Counted from the first letter of the stretch, positions 1-7,213 are shown. The stretch is DNA of 16,633 nt from an uncultured beta proteobacterium (GCA_903938955.1 CAJAFJ010000351.1:1-16633); one strand, 5' to 3'. Numbers and translations are program-made. The notes: generated by a model not told the origin, from the letters alone.

Positions 1-1055
1 CTGATCACCATGTCCTCCAGTGCCCGGTGGGTGGCGCTGATGATGCGCACATCGGCTTTTTGTTCACGTTCGCCGCCCACGCGGCGAAAACTGCCGTCAT
101 TCAAAAAGCGCAGCAGCTTGGCCTGCAGGTAGGGCGACATCTCGCCCACTTCGTCCAGAAACAAAGTGCCACCGTCGGTCAGCTCCAGCAAGCCGGGACG
201 GCCGCCGCGCAGCGCACCGGTGAAAGCGCCGGGCGCGTAGCCAAATAGTTCGCTCTCGGCCAGGCTCTCGGGCAGCGCCGCGCAGTTCAGCGCAAAAAAA
301 GGCTGGTCCCGGCGCCGACTACCGGCATGGCAGGCATGCGCCACCAGCTCTTTGCCGGTCCCGGTTTCACCCCGAATCAAGAGCGGCGCATCGACCTGCG
401 CCATGCGCGCTGCGCGCTGCCTGAGTTGACGGATGGCGGGCGATTGGCCCAGGATGGTCTCGAAGCCGCCGGCACTGTAGTTCTGCAGGGCGCTCAGGCG
501 CTCGCCGATGCGGTGCGGGGCATGCAGGGTGAGCACGGCGCCCACCACCGTGCCGCTGGGCTCGTGCAGCGCCACGGTTTCGAGCAGGTAGCGTTCACCG
601 CCCATCTGCACCTCACTCACCGGCAAGCGGTAGTCCTGGCCCATCAGCGACTGCGCCAACTGCGCATCACCCGTCAGCGCCTGCAGCGACATGCCCGTCA
701 ACTGGGGCTCCGGCACGCCGCTGGCCAGCACGGCCGCCGCATTGGCCACCATCACCCTGCCGCGCCCGTCCACTGCCAGCACCGGGTCGGTCTGCGAGGC
801 CAGCAGCGCGTCCAGGTAGAGCCGTCGGCGCGCGCCGGGCAGCATGTCGAGTTCATTGACCGACTGCACGCCATCCACTTTGAACAACTCGCTGCGCAGC
901 GCCGCCAGATCCAGCGCGCTCAGGGCCGGGGCTTCCAGATAGACATGGGGCGGATCGACCTCGACCGCCGACACATCCAGCGCACGGCGCGCCAAGGTGG
1001 CCAGAATCTCCTGGGCGATGCCGACACGGTCAGAAAAATGAACATCAATTCGCAT
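1..1055 (-). CDS. TyrR/PhhR-like sigma-54-dependent transcriptional activator (C-terminus beyond window)
   Basis: The minus strand reads through without a stop from ATG at 1055 to the window edge, giving 351 visible residues. Residues 1-70 resemble the ACT domain that opens TyrR (start MRIDVHFSDRVGIAQEIL), and about 78-190 look like a PAS domain. The rest is a sigma-54 AAA+ domain with Walker A GETGTGKE at 229-236, the sigma-54 contact loop GAFTGA at 276-281 and Walker B LFLDE ending at 301-302. The DNA-binding C-terminus lies outside the window. TyrR-family proteins sense amino acids through the ACT/PAS part, but some classical TyrR proteins lack GAFTGA. Its presence here indicates a true sigma-54 activator of the PhhR kind. 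The gene is divergent from dadA, which has a -24/-12 promoter, so dadA and the genes after it are the inferred target. The effector (aromatic amino acid, alanine or other) cannot be read from sequence. No strong ribosome binding site is visible; the start rests on the match to the TyrR N-terminus. Confidence 0.88.
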   Translation of the reverse strand, partial: MRIDVHFSDRVGIAQEILATLARRALDVSAVEVDPPHVYLEAPALSALDLAALRSELFKVDGVQSVNELDMLPGARRRLYLDALLASQTDPVLAVDGRGRVMVANAAAVLASGVPEPQLTGMSLQALTGDAQLAQSLMGQDYRLPVSEVQMGGERYLLETVALHEPSGTVVGAVLTLHAPHRIGERLSALQNYSAGGFETILGQSPAIRQLRQRAARMAQVDAPLLIRGETGTGKELVAHACHAGSRRRDQPFFALNCAALPESLAESELFGYAPGAFTGALRGGRPGLLELTDGGTLFLDEVGEMSPYLQAKLLRFLNDGSFRRVGGEREQKADVRIISATHRALEDMVI

Positions 1056-1062
1056 GCTGCAT

Positions 1063-1080
1063 TGTATTGAATTCAATACG
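1063..1080. promoter_or_regulatory. TyrR-box-like palindrome next to the regulator start codon
   Basis: Positions 1064-1079 form a perfect 16-bp palindrome, GTATTGAATTCAATAC. Read as 1063-1080 it has the outline of the TyrR box TGTAAA-N6-TTTACA: TGTA on the left, TAC on the right, and the key G and C 14 bases apart. It ends 8 bases before the ATG of the TyrR-like gene and is about 200 bases upstream of the predicted dadA start site. It could serve autorepression, activation of dadA, or both. The inner positions differ from the consensus, so the assignment to this regulator is inference. Confidence 0.5.
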
Positions 1081-1103
1081 ACGTATGAATTTCATGACAG
1101 CAC

Positions 1104-1116
1104 CATCAAGTGCTTG
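1104..1116 (+). promoter_or_regulatory. possible IHF binding site
   Basis: CATCAAGTGCTTG matches the IHF consensus WATCAA-N4-TTR at every fixed position except the first. It lies between the TyrR-box-like palindrome and the -24/-12 promoter, in an AT-rich stretch, which is where DNA bending would help an upstream activator reach sigma-54 polymerase. The consensus is loose, so chance is a real alternative. Confidence 0.3.
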
Positions 1117-1256
1117 TTTTCATTGACATTTATTATAAAAATTAGGTTGAACAAAGAAAACTGTCACGATTCACAGACAGCACCATTCCGTCACACCCAG
1201 CAGGAGAAATCGCCAAGCTGTTGTTTTAAAAGCATTTTTCATATTTTTTTGAGATG

Positions 1257-1272
1257 TGGCACGGAGTGTGCA
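1257..1272 (+). promoter_or_regulatory. sigma-54 (-24/-12) promoter for dadA
   Basis: TGGCAC at 1257-1262, five bases, then GTGCA at 1268-1272, against the consensus TGGCAC-N5-TTGCA: one mismatch and the invariant GG and GC at the correct spacing. Transcription would start near 1283, leaving a leader of about 60 bases before the dadA ATG. A divergently encoded activator with an intact GAFTGA loop strongly supports the call. Confidence 0.75.
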
Positions 1273-1342
1273 ATCACCTGCCTGCAATCAGCCCGTTGAT
1301 GCGGCGCCTTCGCGCTGCACCGGGTGCATTTGGAGCAGGACT

Positions 1343-2596
1343 ATGCGTGTACTCATTCTTGGCAGCGGTGTCATCGGCACCACGGTGGCCTATTACCTGG
1401 CGCGTGCTGGCCATGAGGTGGAAGTGATCGACCGCCAGCCCGGCCCGGGCCTGGAAACCAGCTACGCCAATGCGGGCGAGGTCTCGCCAGGCTACTCGGC
1501 GCCCTGGGCCGGCCCCGGTGTGCCGCTGAAAGCCATCCAGTGGATGCTGATGCACCACAGCCCGCTGGTGATCAAGCCCATGCTCGACCCCGCCATGTGG
1601 CGCTGGGGCCTGTCCATGCTGCGCAACTGCACCGAGGCGCGCTACCGCGTCAACAAGGGCCGCATGGTGCGCCTGGCCGAGTACAGCCGTGATTGCCTGA
1701 AAGAACTGCGGGCCGAGATCGGCATTCAGTACGACGACCGCGAGCAAGGCACGCTGCAGTTGTTTCGCACCCAAAAGCAGCTCGACGGCACCGCCAAGGA
1801 CATCGAGATTCTCAAACAGTACGACGTGCCCTACCAGTTGCTGGACCGCACCGGCTACCTGAAGTACGAGCCCGCGCTGGCAGAGGTGCAAGACAAATTT
1901 GTCGGCGCGCTGCGCCTGCCCGGGGACGAGACCGGTGACTGCTTCAAGTTCACCAACACGCTGGCCGAGCGGGCCAAAGCCCTGGGCGTGACCTTCCGTT
2001 TCGGCGTTGACATTCAGGGCCTGGAGCGCAGCGGCCAGCGCATCACCGGCGTGCGCACCGATGCAGGCGTGCTGACGGCCGACCGCTATGTGCTGGCGCT
2101 GGGCAGCTACTCCACCCAGATGCTGGCACCGCTGGGCATTCGCATCCCGGTGTACCCGGTCAAGGGCTTCTCGATCACGGTGCCGATCACCGATGCGTCC
2201 AAAGCCCCGGAGTCCACCATCATGGACGAAACCCATAAAGTGGCGGTCACGCGTCTGGGCGACCGCATTCGTGTGGGTGGCACCGCCCAGCTCTCGGGCT
2301 TTGACTTGAACCTGGACGAAGGCCGTCGGCGCACGCTGGAGTTTGTGGTGGGCGACCTATTCCCCAAGGGCGGCGATGTGTCGCAAGCCGAGTTCTGGAC
2401 CGGCCTGCGCCCGATGACCCCTGACGGCACCCCCATCCTGGGCGAAACGCCGGTGGAGAACCTGTTCTTGAGCACCGGTCACGGCACCCTGGGCTGGACC
2501 ATGGCCGCCGGGACCGGGCGCGTGATGGCCGACCTGATCAGCGGGCGCCAGCCCGAGATCAGCATGGAAGGTCTGACCGTCGCCCGCTACGGTTAA
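1343..2596 (+). CDS. dadA: D-amino acid dehydrogenase (DadA)
   Basis: A 417-residue FAD flavoenzyme of the DadA/glycine-oxidase group, close to the 432 residues of E. coli DadA. The N-terminus is a Rossmann dinucleotide-binding fold with GSGVIG at 7-12 and Asp30 ending the second strand. The C-terminus carries the typical [12 protein letters not shown] and [16 protein letters not shown] segments. Such enzymes oxidise D-amino acids, mainly D-alanine, to imino acids that hydrolyse to oxo acid and ammonia, passing electrons to the respiratory chain at the inner membrane. I chose the ATG at 1343 because GGAG at 1332-1335 is well placed and the GxGxxG motif follows at once; an in-frame GTG at 1256 would sit inside the sigma-54 promoter. 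It is the first gene of the alanine cluster and is followed by a hairpin element. Confidence 0.95.
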   Translation: MRVLILGSGVIGTTVAYYLARAGHEVEVIDRQPGPGLETSYANAGEVSPGYSAPWAGPGVPLKAIQWMLMHHSPLVIKPMLDPAMWRWGLSMLRNCTEARYRVNKGRMVRLAEYSRDCLKELRAEIGIQYDDREQGTLQLFRTQKQLDGTAKDIEILKQYDVPYQLLDRTGYLKYEPALAEVQDKFVGALRLPGDETGDCFKFTNTLAERAKALGVTFRFGVDIQGLERSGQRITGVRTDAGVLTADRYVLALGSYSTQMLAPLGIRIPVYPVKGFSITVPITDASKAPESTIMDETHKVAVTRLGDRIRVGGTAQLSGFDLNLDEGRRRTLEFVVGDLFPKGGDVSQAEFWTGLRPMTPDGTPILGETPVENLFLSTGHGTLGWTMAAGTGRVMADLISGRQPEISMEGLTVARYG

Positions 2597-2697
2597 TTCC
2601 ATTTCCAGATCAATAGGATATGTCGTTGCTTCGCCTTGCCGTGCTAAAGCACTGTCTGCGGCTTCGCGCCTAATCTCCTATCGATCTAAAAACGGAA
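2597..2697. repeat. large imperfect hairpin / REP-like palindromic element
   Basis: Immediately after the dadA stop, 2597-2618 and 2676-2697 are inverted repeats that match at 18 of 22 positions. The cores are AGATCAATAGGA and TCCTATCGATCT. The 57-base interior holds a small hairpin GTGC-TAAA-GCAC (2641-2652) flanked by two direct copies of GCTTCGC (2628-2634 and 2661-2667). All four arm mismatches are transitions that become G-U pairs if the minus strand is transcribed. The nested structure resembles dispersed REP/MITE-like elements. It may also attenuate or terminate transcription between dadA and the symporter. Copy number elsewhere is unknown. Confidence 0.65.
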
Positions 2698-2817
2698 TAG
2701 GCCCACCCCAAGCCCCCTGCATTTGGCGTCGACACAATCGGCGCCTGGCTGCCGCATGTCCGCATCAGGACAGGGCATTTTCTCGTCTGAACTTATTACA
2801 ACAACTGGAGACAATTC

Positions 2818-4197
2818 ATGGAAACAATTACTTCGATCGTCACGGCGATCAACGACATCGTGTGGGGGCCACCGATGCTGATCGCCATTCTGGGCACCGG
2901 CCTGTTCCTGCAGTTTCGCCTCCGGTTCATGCCGATCACCAAGATCATCGCGGGCTTCATCATGGTCTGGCGTGGCCGCAAGGCGGCACCCGACGCGCCC
3001 GGTGAGATCACCCCCTACGCCGCACTCATGACGGCCCTGGCGGCCACGGTCGGCACCGGCAATATTGCGGGCGTCGCCACTGCCATTGCCGTGGGTGGCC
3101 CCGGTGCCATGTTCTGGATGTGGATGACCGCGCTGGTCGGCATGGCCACCAAATACGCCGAAGTCCTGGTGGCCGTTCATTACCGCGAAACCGACGACCA
3201 CGGTGAGCAAATTGGCGGCCCGATGTACGCCATCAAAAACGGGCTCGGTCGCCACTGGCGCTGGCTCGCCACCGCTTTTGCGCTGTTCGGTGGTCTGGCG
3301 GGTTTTGGCATCGGCAACATGGTGCAGTCCAACAGCATCGCTGGCGCGCTGGAAGCCGGTTTCGGCATCAGCCCCTGGACATCGGGGGTGGTCATGATGG
3401 TGTTCACCGGCTTCGTGCTGCTCGGGGGCGTCAAGCGCATCGGCGCGGTTGCCGAGAAGCTGGTGCCATTCATGTGCATCAGTTACATCGTGGCCTCGCT
3501 GACCGTTCTCGGCATTTATGTGGAGCAGATCCCGGCAGCTTTCTCGCTGATTTTCACCAGCGCATTCAACCCCGTGGCGGCCACGGGTGGTTTTGCCGGG
3601 GCGGCGATCATGATGGCCATGCGCTACGGCGTGGCACGCGGCATCTTCTCCAATGAAGCCGGTCTGGGCACCGCCGGTATCGCGCAAGCGGCCGGTCAGA
3701 CCCGCAACCCGGTCGAATCCGGTCTGGTGGGCATGATGGGCACCTTCATCGACACCATCGTCGTCTGCACCATGACCGGCCTGGTGCTGATCGTGACCGG
3801 CACCTGGAGCAGCGGGCTCAAAGGTGCGGCACTCAGTTCTGCCGCCTTCACGGCGGCCTTTCCGGGCTTTGGCGCCCAGTTTCTGGCCATCGCGCTGTCC
3901 ATTTTTGCCTTCACCACCATTCTGGGCTGGGCCTACTACGGCGAGAAATGCTGGGAATACCTGCTGGGCACCTCGGTCGAAGTGCCTTACCGCGTGCTGT
4001 GGACGATCTTTGTGCTGGTCGGCGCCGTGACGCAACTTGACTTCGTCTGGCTGGTGTCAGACACGCTCAACGCCTTCATGGCGCTGCCCAACCTGGTGTC
4101 GCTGTTGCTGCTGTCGCCCGTCATCGTGAAACTGACGAACGAGTACTTTGCCAAGCCGCGCACTGCGGGCATCACGGCCCCCATCCGGGTACGGTGA
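2818..4197 (+). CDS. alanine/glycine:cation symporter (AGCS family)
   Basis: A 459-residue polytopic inner-membrane protein of normal length for the AGCS family (TC 2.A.25; AlsT/AgcS/DagA-like). Recognisable family segments are GTGNIAGVATAIAVGG (about 79-94), the Gln/Asn-containing MVQSN at 168-172 and ARGIFSNEAGLG at 273-284. Members import L- or D-alanine and glycine with Na+ or H+. The ATG at 2818 has GGAG at 2807-2810. The last codon overlaps the racemase start, so the two are likely translationally coupled. With a racemase and a D-amino acid dehydrogenase around it, uptake of alanine for catabolism is the natural reading. Substrate enantiomer and coupling ion are not determined by sequence alone. 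Confidence 0.93.
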   Translation: METITSIVTAINDIVWGPPMLIAILGTGLFLQFRLRFMPITKIIAGFIMVWRGRKAAPDAPGEITPYAALMTALAATVGTGNIAGVATAIAVGGPGAMFWMWMTALVGMATKYAEVLVAVHYRETDDHGEQIGGPMYAIKNGLGRHWRWLATAFALFGGLAGFGIGNMVQSNSIAGALEAGFGISPWTSGVVMMVFTGFVLLGGVKRIGAVAEKLVPFMCISYIVASLTVLGIYVEQIPAAFSLIFTSAFNPVAATGGFAGAAIMMAMRYGVARGIFSNEAGLGTAGIAQAAGQTRNPVESGLVGMMGTFIDTIVVCTMTGLVLIVTGTWSSGLKGAALSSAAFTAAFPGFGAQFLAIALSIFAFTTILGWAYYGEKCWEYLLGTSVEVPYRVLWTIFVLVGAVTQLDFVWLVSDTLNAFMALPNLVSLLLLSPVIVKLTNEYFAKPRTAGITAPIRVR

Positions 4198-5390
4198 TGA
4201 CAAACGCCGTCAACACAGCCAATGCCGGCGCGCTGCTGAGCATCGACCTGGATGCTATTTGCAGCAACTGGCACACCTTGTCGGCGCGGTTGAACGGCGC
4301 GGCCTGCGCCGCCGTCGTCAAGGCCGACGCCTATGGCTTGGGCGCCGGTCGCGTCGGCACGGCCCTTTACGCGGTGGGCTGCCGCCATTTCTTTGTGGCC
4401 CATCTGGGCGAAGGCATTGCGCTGCAACCGGCCCTGCCCGCCGAAGCCACGATTTATGTCATGCACGGCGTGCCCCCCGGGGCAGAGGCAGAATGCGCCG
4501 CGCACGGCCTGGTGCCGGTGCTCAACAGTGGTCAGCAAATTACGGCCTGGCGCGCTCAGGCCCGCAGCCTGGGGCGGCGGCTGCCCGCCATCGTGCAGGT
4601 GGACAGCGGCATGGCTCGGCTCGGCCTGTCAGCCGCGGAGTTGCAGCAACTCAGCCGCGACCCCACGGCTTTTGACGGCATTGCCGTGGCCTACGTGATG
4701 AGCCACCTGGCCTGCGCCGACGAGCCGGACCACCCCGCCAATGCGGCACAACTGGCGAGCTTTATCGCGGCGCGCCGCCTGTTGCCAGCGGCCCCGGCCA
4801 CGCTGGCCAATTCGTCGGGCATCTTTCTGGGGGAGGCGTTTCACTTCGATCTGGCCCGTCCGGGCGCAGCGCTGTATGGCGTGGCACCGGTGCCCGGCCA
4901 GCCGAACCCCATGCTGCCCGTGGTGAGACTCCAGGGCAAAGTGATCCAGACACGCACCGTGGCAGCCGGTGCTGGCGTGGGGTATAGCTTCAGCTGGGTC
5001 GCCCCCTGCACCAGCCGCATCGCCACCGTCTCAGTGGGCTATGCCGACGGCTACCTGCGCAGCCTGAGCGGCAAGGGCTCCGTCTGGCTCAGCAACGTGG
5101 AACTGCCGCTGGTCGGCCGGGTATCGATGGACACGATCACCGTCGACGTCAGTGCCCTGCCCGAAGACGCCGTGGGCCCCGGCACCTTGCTCGACCTGCT
5201 GTCTCCGCAGCACACCGTCGATGACGTCGCCGCCCGCGCAGGCACCATCGGCTACGAAATTCTGACCAGCCTGGGCCACCGCTACCAGCGGTGTTATAAA
5301 GGCGGCCCGGCCCAACCGGGCACCGGCCAGGCCCCCTCACACCACCACGACACACCCCCTGAACAACGCCTGAAAGCAACACCGCCATGA
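4197..5390 (+). CDS. alr: alanine racemase (probably catabolic, DadX-like)
   Basis: A fold-type III PLP enzyme interconverting L- and D-alanine. The PLP lysine is Lys42 in VVKADAYGLG and the second catalytic base is Tyr263 in GVGYSFSW. The C-terminal beta domain has VGYADGYLR and RVSMDT with Met311. At 397 residues it exceeds the usual 355-375. The excess is a tail after LGHRYQRCY that is rich in Pro, Gly and His and looks unstructured. The ATG at 4197 overlaps the symporter stop as TGATG; a GTG at 4194 would add one residue. Its 3' end overlaps the next gene as ATGA. Position between an alanine symporter and RidA downstream of dadA argues for a catabolic role supplying D-alanine to DadA. A second, biosynthetic racemase may exist elsewhere. 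Confidence 0.93.
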   Translation: MTNAVNTANAGALLSIDLDAICSNWHTLSARLNGAACAAVVKADAYGLGAGRVGTALYAVGCRHFFVAHLGEGIALQPALPAEATIYVMHGVPPGAEAECAAHGLVPVLNSGQQITAWRAQARSLGRRLPAIVQVDSGMARLGLSAAELQQLSRDPTAFDGIAVAYVMSHLACADEPDHPANAAQLASFIAARRLLPAAPATLANSSGIFLGEAFHFDLARPGAALYGVAPVPGQPNPMLPVVRLQGKVIQTRTVAAGAGVGYSFSWVAPCTSRIATVSVGYADGYLRSLSGKGSVWLSNVELPLVGRVSMDTITVDVSALPEDAVGPGTLLDLLSPQHTVDDVAARAGTIGYEILTSLGHRYQRCYKGGPAQPGTGQAPSHHHDTPPEQRLKATPP

Positions 5391-5740
5391 CTGACATTCA
5401 ACGCCTTCACCCCAGCCCCCGCTACAGCGAGTGCGCCATTCATGCCGGAACCGTCTACCTGGCGGGACAGGTCGCCAACAACACCGCCAACGACATTGAA
5501 GGCCAGACCCGGGAAGTGCTGGGCATGATTGACCAGCTGCTGGCCGAGGCCGGCAGCAGCAAACAGCACCTGCTGATGGTTCAAATCTTTCTGACCCACA
5601 TGGACGACTTCGCTGGCATGAACAACGTGTGGGACGCATGGGTCGCCAAGGGCCATGCCCCACCCCGCGCCACAGTGCAAGCCCGCCTGGCCAACCCGGA
5701 TTGGCGGATCGAAATCGTTGTGACGGCCGCAGTCGTCTAA
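5387..5740 (+). CDS. RidA-family (YjgF/YER057c/UK114) imine/enamine deaminase
   Basis: A 117-residue single-domain cytosolic protein of RidA size, normally a trimer with active sites between subunits. The substrate carboxylate-binding arginine is Arg94 in PPRATVQARL, and Glu109 falls where RidA has its conserved glutamate. RidA proteins speed hydrolysis of reactive 2-imino/enamine acids to oxo acids and ammonia, protecting PLP enzymes from damage. DadA chemistry yields exactly such imines and the neighbour racemase is a PLP enzyme, so the context fits. The start ATG overlaps the racemase stop (ATGA), implying co-translation. The HPSPRYS opening and the NNTANDI loop differ from canonical RidA, so it may belong to another Rid subfamily. 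Confidence 0.9.
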   Translation: MTDIQRLHPSPRYSECAIHAGTVYLAGQVANNTANDIEGQTREVLGMIDQLLAEAGSSKQHLLMVQIFLTHMDDFAGMNNVWDAWVAKGHAPPRATVQARLANPDWRIEIVVTAAVV

Positions 5741-5747
5741 TACGGGG

Positions 5748-6398
5748 ATGACCATCGCCAAACTCACCGAAATCCTGACGCTCTCCAACACCCAGATTGC
5801 GATTGAGGCCGCCGCCACCGTGGCGTTTGCGCTGTCCGGCCTGATCGAGGCGGCGCGCAAGCGGCTCGATGTGGTGGGCATTTGCATGGTGATGGGCCTG
5901 ACAGCCTTTGGCGGGGGCACGCTGCGCGACATCTTGCTGGACCGGCGGCCTTTCTTCTGGGTGCAACATGCTGGCTGGCTGTGGGTGCTGCTGGCCTTGT
6001 GCCTCGGGGCCATGCTGTTCATGCGGGCCCATCATTTCGAGCCGACCGAACGCGCCATGCAATGGCCCGACGCGTTGGGCCTGGGCCTGTTCACCGCAGG
6101 CGGCACCCAGATCGCCCTGGACAGCAACATGCCGATGATGGTGGCGGTGCTGATGGGCATGGTCACCGCCGTGTTTGGCGGTGTGCTGCGCGATGTGGTG
6201 TGTAACGAAATCCCGCGCGCCTTTTGCGATCACCAGCCGTATGCGGTGTGCTCCTTTGCGGGCGGCTGGGTCATGATTGCAGCGCAAGCCGCAGGCACGC
6301 CGCAGTGGGCCAGCCTGGTGCTGGCCGCCGCCACCGCCACCCTGCTGCGCATGCTGGCACTGCACCGGGGCTGGCGGCTGCCCGGCTGGCGCGCGTGA
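5748..6398 (+). CDS. UPF0126 / TRIC-like membrane protein (YicG/YadS type)
   Basis: A 216-residue integral membrane protein of typical UPF0126 length, built as two repeats. Each repeat has the family signature: GGGTLRD at 55-61 and GGVLRD at 144-149. About six to seven hydrophobic segments are visible. Prokaryotic members are structurally related to trimeric intracellular cation (TRIC) channels, and E. coli YicG has been linked to glycine transport. It starts 7 bases after the RidA stop, so it is probably the last gene of the alanine operon; the strong hairpin at 6419-6446 follows. No convincing ribosome binding site is present except GGGG right against the ATG, which suggests coupled translation. 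A role in small amino acid or cation flux linked to alanine catabolism is inferred only from position. Confidence 0.85.
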   Translation: MTIAKLTEILTLSNTQIAIEAAATVAFALSGLIEAARKRLDVVGICMVMGLTAFGGGTLRDILLDRRPFFWVQHAGWLWVLLALCLGAMLFMRAHHFEPTERAMQWPDALGLGLFTAGGTQIALDSNMPMMVAVLMGMVTAVFGGVLRDVVCNEIPRAFCDHQPYAVCSFAGGWVMIAAQAAGTPQWASLVLAAATATLLRMLALHRGWRLPGWRA

Positions 6399-6418
6399 CC
6401 TGAATCCACGCTTATTTA

Positions 6419-6446
6419 TTCAGCGGCACCTGCGGGTGCCGCTGAA
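6419..6446 (+). terminator. strong hairpin at the end of the alanine cluster
   Basis: A perfect 12-bp stem, TTCAGCGGCACC against GGTGCCGCTGAA, with a TGCG loop, 20 bases after the UPF0126 stop. Only a short T-run (GTTT) follows, so intrinsic termination may be incomplete. Position and stability still make it the likely end of the operon transcript. Confidence 0.65.
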
Positions 6447-6503
6447 CGTTTGGGCTACGATCACCGGCGGCCTTCCGGGCCATCACTTGCGAAATACCTC
6501 CCC

Positions 6504-6967
6504 ATGCCCACACTCAACTGGATCGACAAAGACGCCGTTGTCAAACATCACCAAGACGTGCCGTATCGCCTGCTGGAGTCGGTGCCTGCGCTGTCTTGCG
6601 GCGATTCAAGCAGCGGCAACCTGATCGTGCAGGGCGACAAAAGCGAGACGGTGGCGGGCTTATCGCCAGAAGGCAGCGGCTACACCCCCAACGCGCTGGA
6701 TTCCAGCCTACGCGGGACTGACGCCTTTGGCGAGTCGCCGCTGATGGGGGTGTTTGAGGGCCGTGCCATTTACCTTCTCTACAACGGCATTTTGAAAGAC
6801 AAGTTGAAAGACAAGTCCGTGGCCGGTGGCAACTTGCTGACCGGGCCGGTGTTCGATGTGCTTGCGCCATTTGACGGCCCCAAAACCATTTATGCCGTCT
6901 GGGCGCCCCGCGCCTGCAGCGCGAGCAGATTGCGTTCAAACAGACGCCTTACGCACTGACGGTGTAA
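6504..6967 (+). pseudogene. remnant of a site-specific DNA-methyltransferase (type III Mod-like)
   Basis: The ATG at 6504 opens MPTLNWIDKDAVVKHHQDVP and reaches SGNLIVQGD, the usual N-terminus of type III-like adenine methyltransferases up to just before the region that should hold the DPPY motif. That region and the methyltransferase core are missing. The frame continues into a segment beginning about FEGRAIYLLYNGILKDK that I recognise, less securely, as the C-terminal part of such proteins. Near 6896-6903 the frame breaks: the open frame runs into unrelated codons (stop 6957-6959), while the next frame reads CGT CTG GGC to RLQREQIAFKQTPYALTV and stops at 6965-6967. A 12-base tandem duplication (6792-6815) adds KDKL. 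So at least one large internal deletion and one small frameshift are present, and activity is not expected. Confidence 0.72.
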
Positions 6968-7006
6968 ATTGACAGTGTTTCAAACAAACCTTGAAAGGAA
7001 ATAGCC

Positions 7007-7213
7007 ATGGGCACGCAAGAAATCATTGAAATGGCACTCAAACTCAAGCCGCATGAGCGCTTGCAAGTGGTTGACAGAATTCAGCAAAGCTTTGATCAAC
7101 CCGACCCCGAAATTGACCGTCTTTGGGGCGAAGAGGCTCTTAAGCGTCTGGAGGCACATCGCCGCGGCGAACTCAGTGCCGTGCCAATGGAAGCCATTTT
7201 TGGCAAACGCTAA
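7007..7213 (+). CDS. type II antitoxin (addiction-module component family)
   Basis: A 68-residue protein starting MGTQEIIEMALKLKPHERLQ with a C-terminal stretch LWGEEALKRLEAHRRGEL and VPMEAIFGKR, the pattern of the short Unstab_antitox family partners of RelE/ParE toxins. The N-terminal helices would dimerise or bind DNA and the C-terminal helix would cover the toxin. The start has a good ribosome binding site (AAAGGAA, 6994-7000). Its stop overlaps the toxin start as TAATG. Antitoxin-first order with overlap is typical and lets the pair repress its own promoter. It lies 40 bases after the methyltransferase remnant, and no clear promoter is seen in the gap. Confidence 0.87.
   Translation: MGTQEIIEMALKLKPHERLQVVDRIQQSFDQPDPEIDRLWGEEALKRLEAHRRGELSAVPMEAIFGKR

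Noticed and set aside
327..1070. Plus-strand frame of 247 codons
   Set aside because: Antisense to the TyrR-like activator, whose ACT, PAS and AAA+ motifs are unmistakable.
1256..1342. N-terminal extension of DadA from GTG at 1256
   Set aside because: It would start within the -24 promoter element, and the Rossmann motif begins right after the ATG at 1343, which has its own ribosome binding site.
1274..2236. Minus-strand frame of 320 codons opposite dadA
   Set aside because: Low-complexity antisense composition without recognisable motifs, while the opposite strand encodes a complete DadA.
2698..2817. Glycine riboswitch upstream of the symporter
   Set aside because: Such riboswitches precede some AGCS genes, but no recognisable tandem aptamer core was found in these 120 bases.
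2686..4035. Long minus-strand open frame of 449 codons
   Set aside because: It lies antisense to the AGCS symporter, is rich in His, Arg, Gln and Gly, and shows no domain; such frames are common opposite GC-rich genes.
5337..6365. Minus-strand frame of 342 codons
   Set aside because: Antisense to ridA and the UPF0126 gene; His/Gln/Gly-rich shadow with no ribosome binding site or family features.
6969..6974. TTGACA upstream of the antitoxin as a -35 box
   Set aside because: No acceptable -10 hexamer lies 16-18 bases downstream; the region there is the ribosome binding site.
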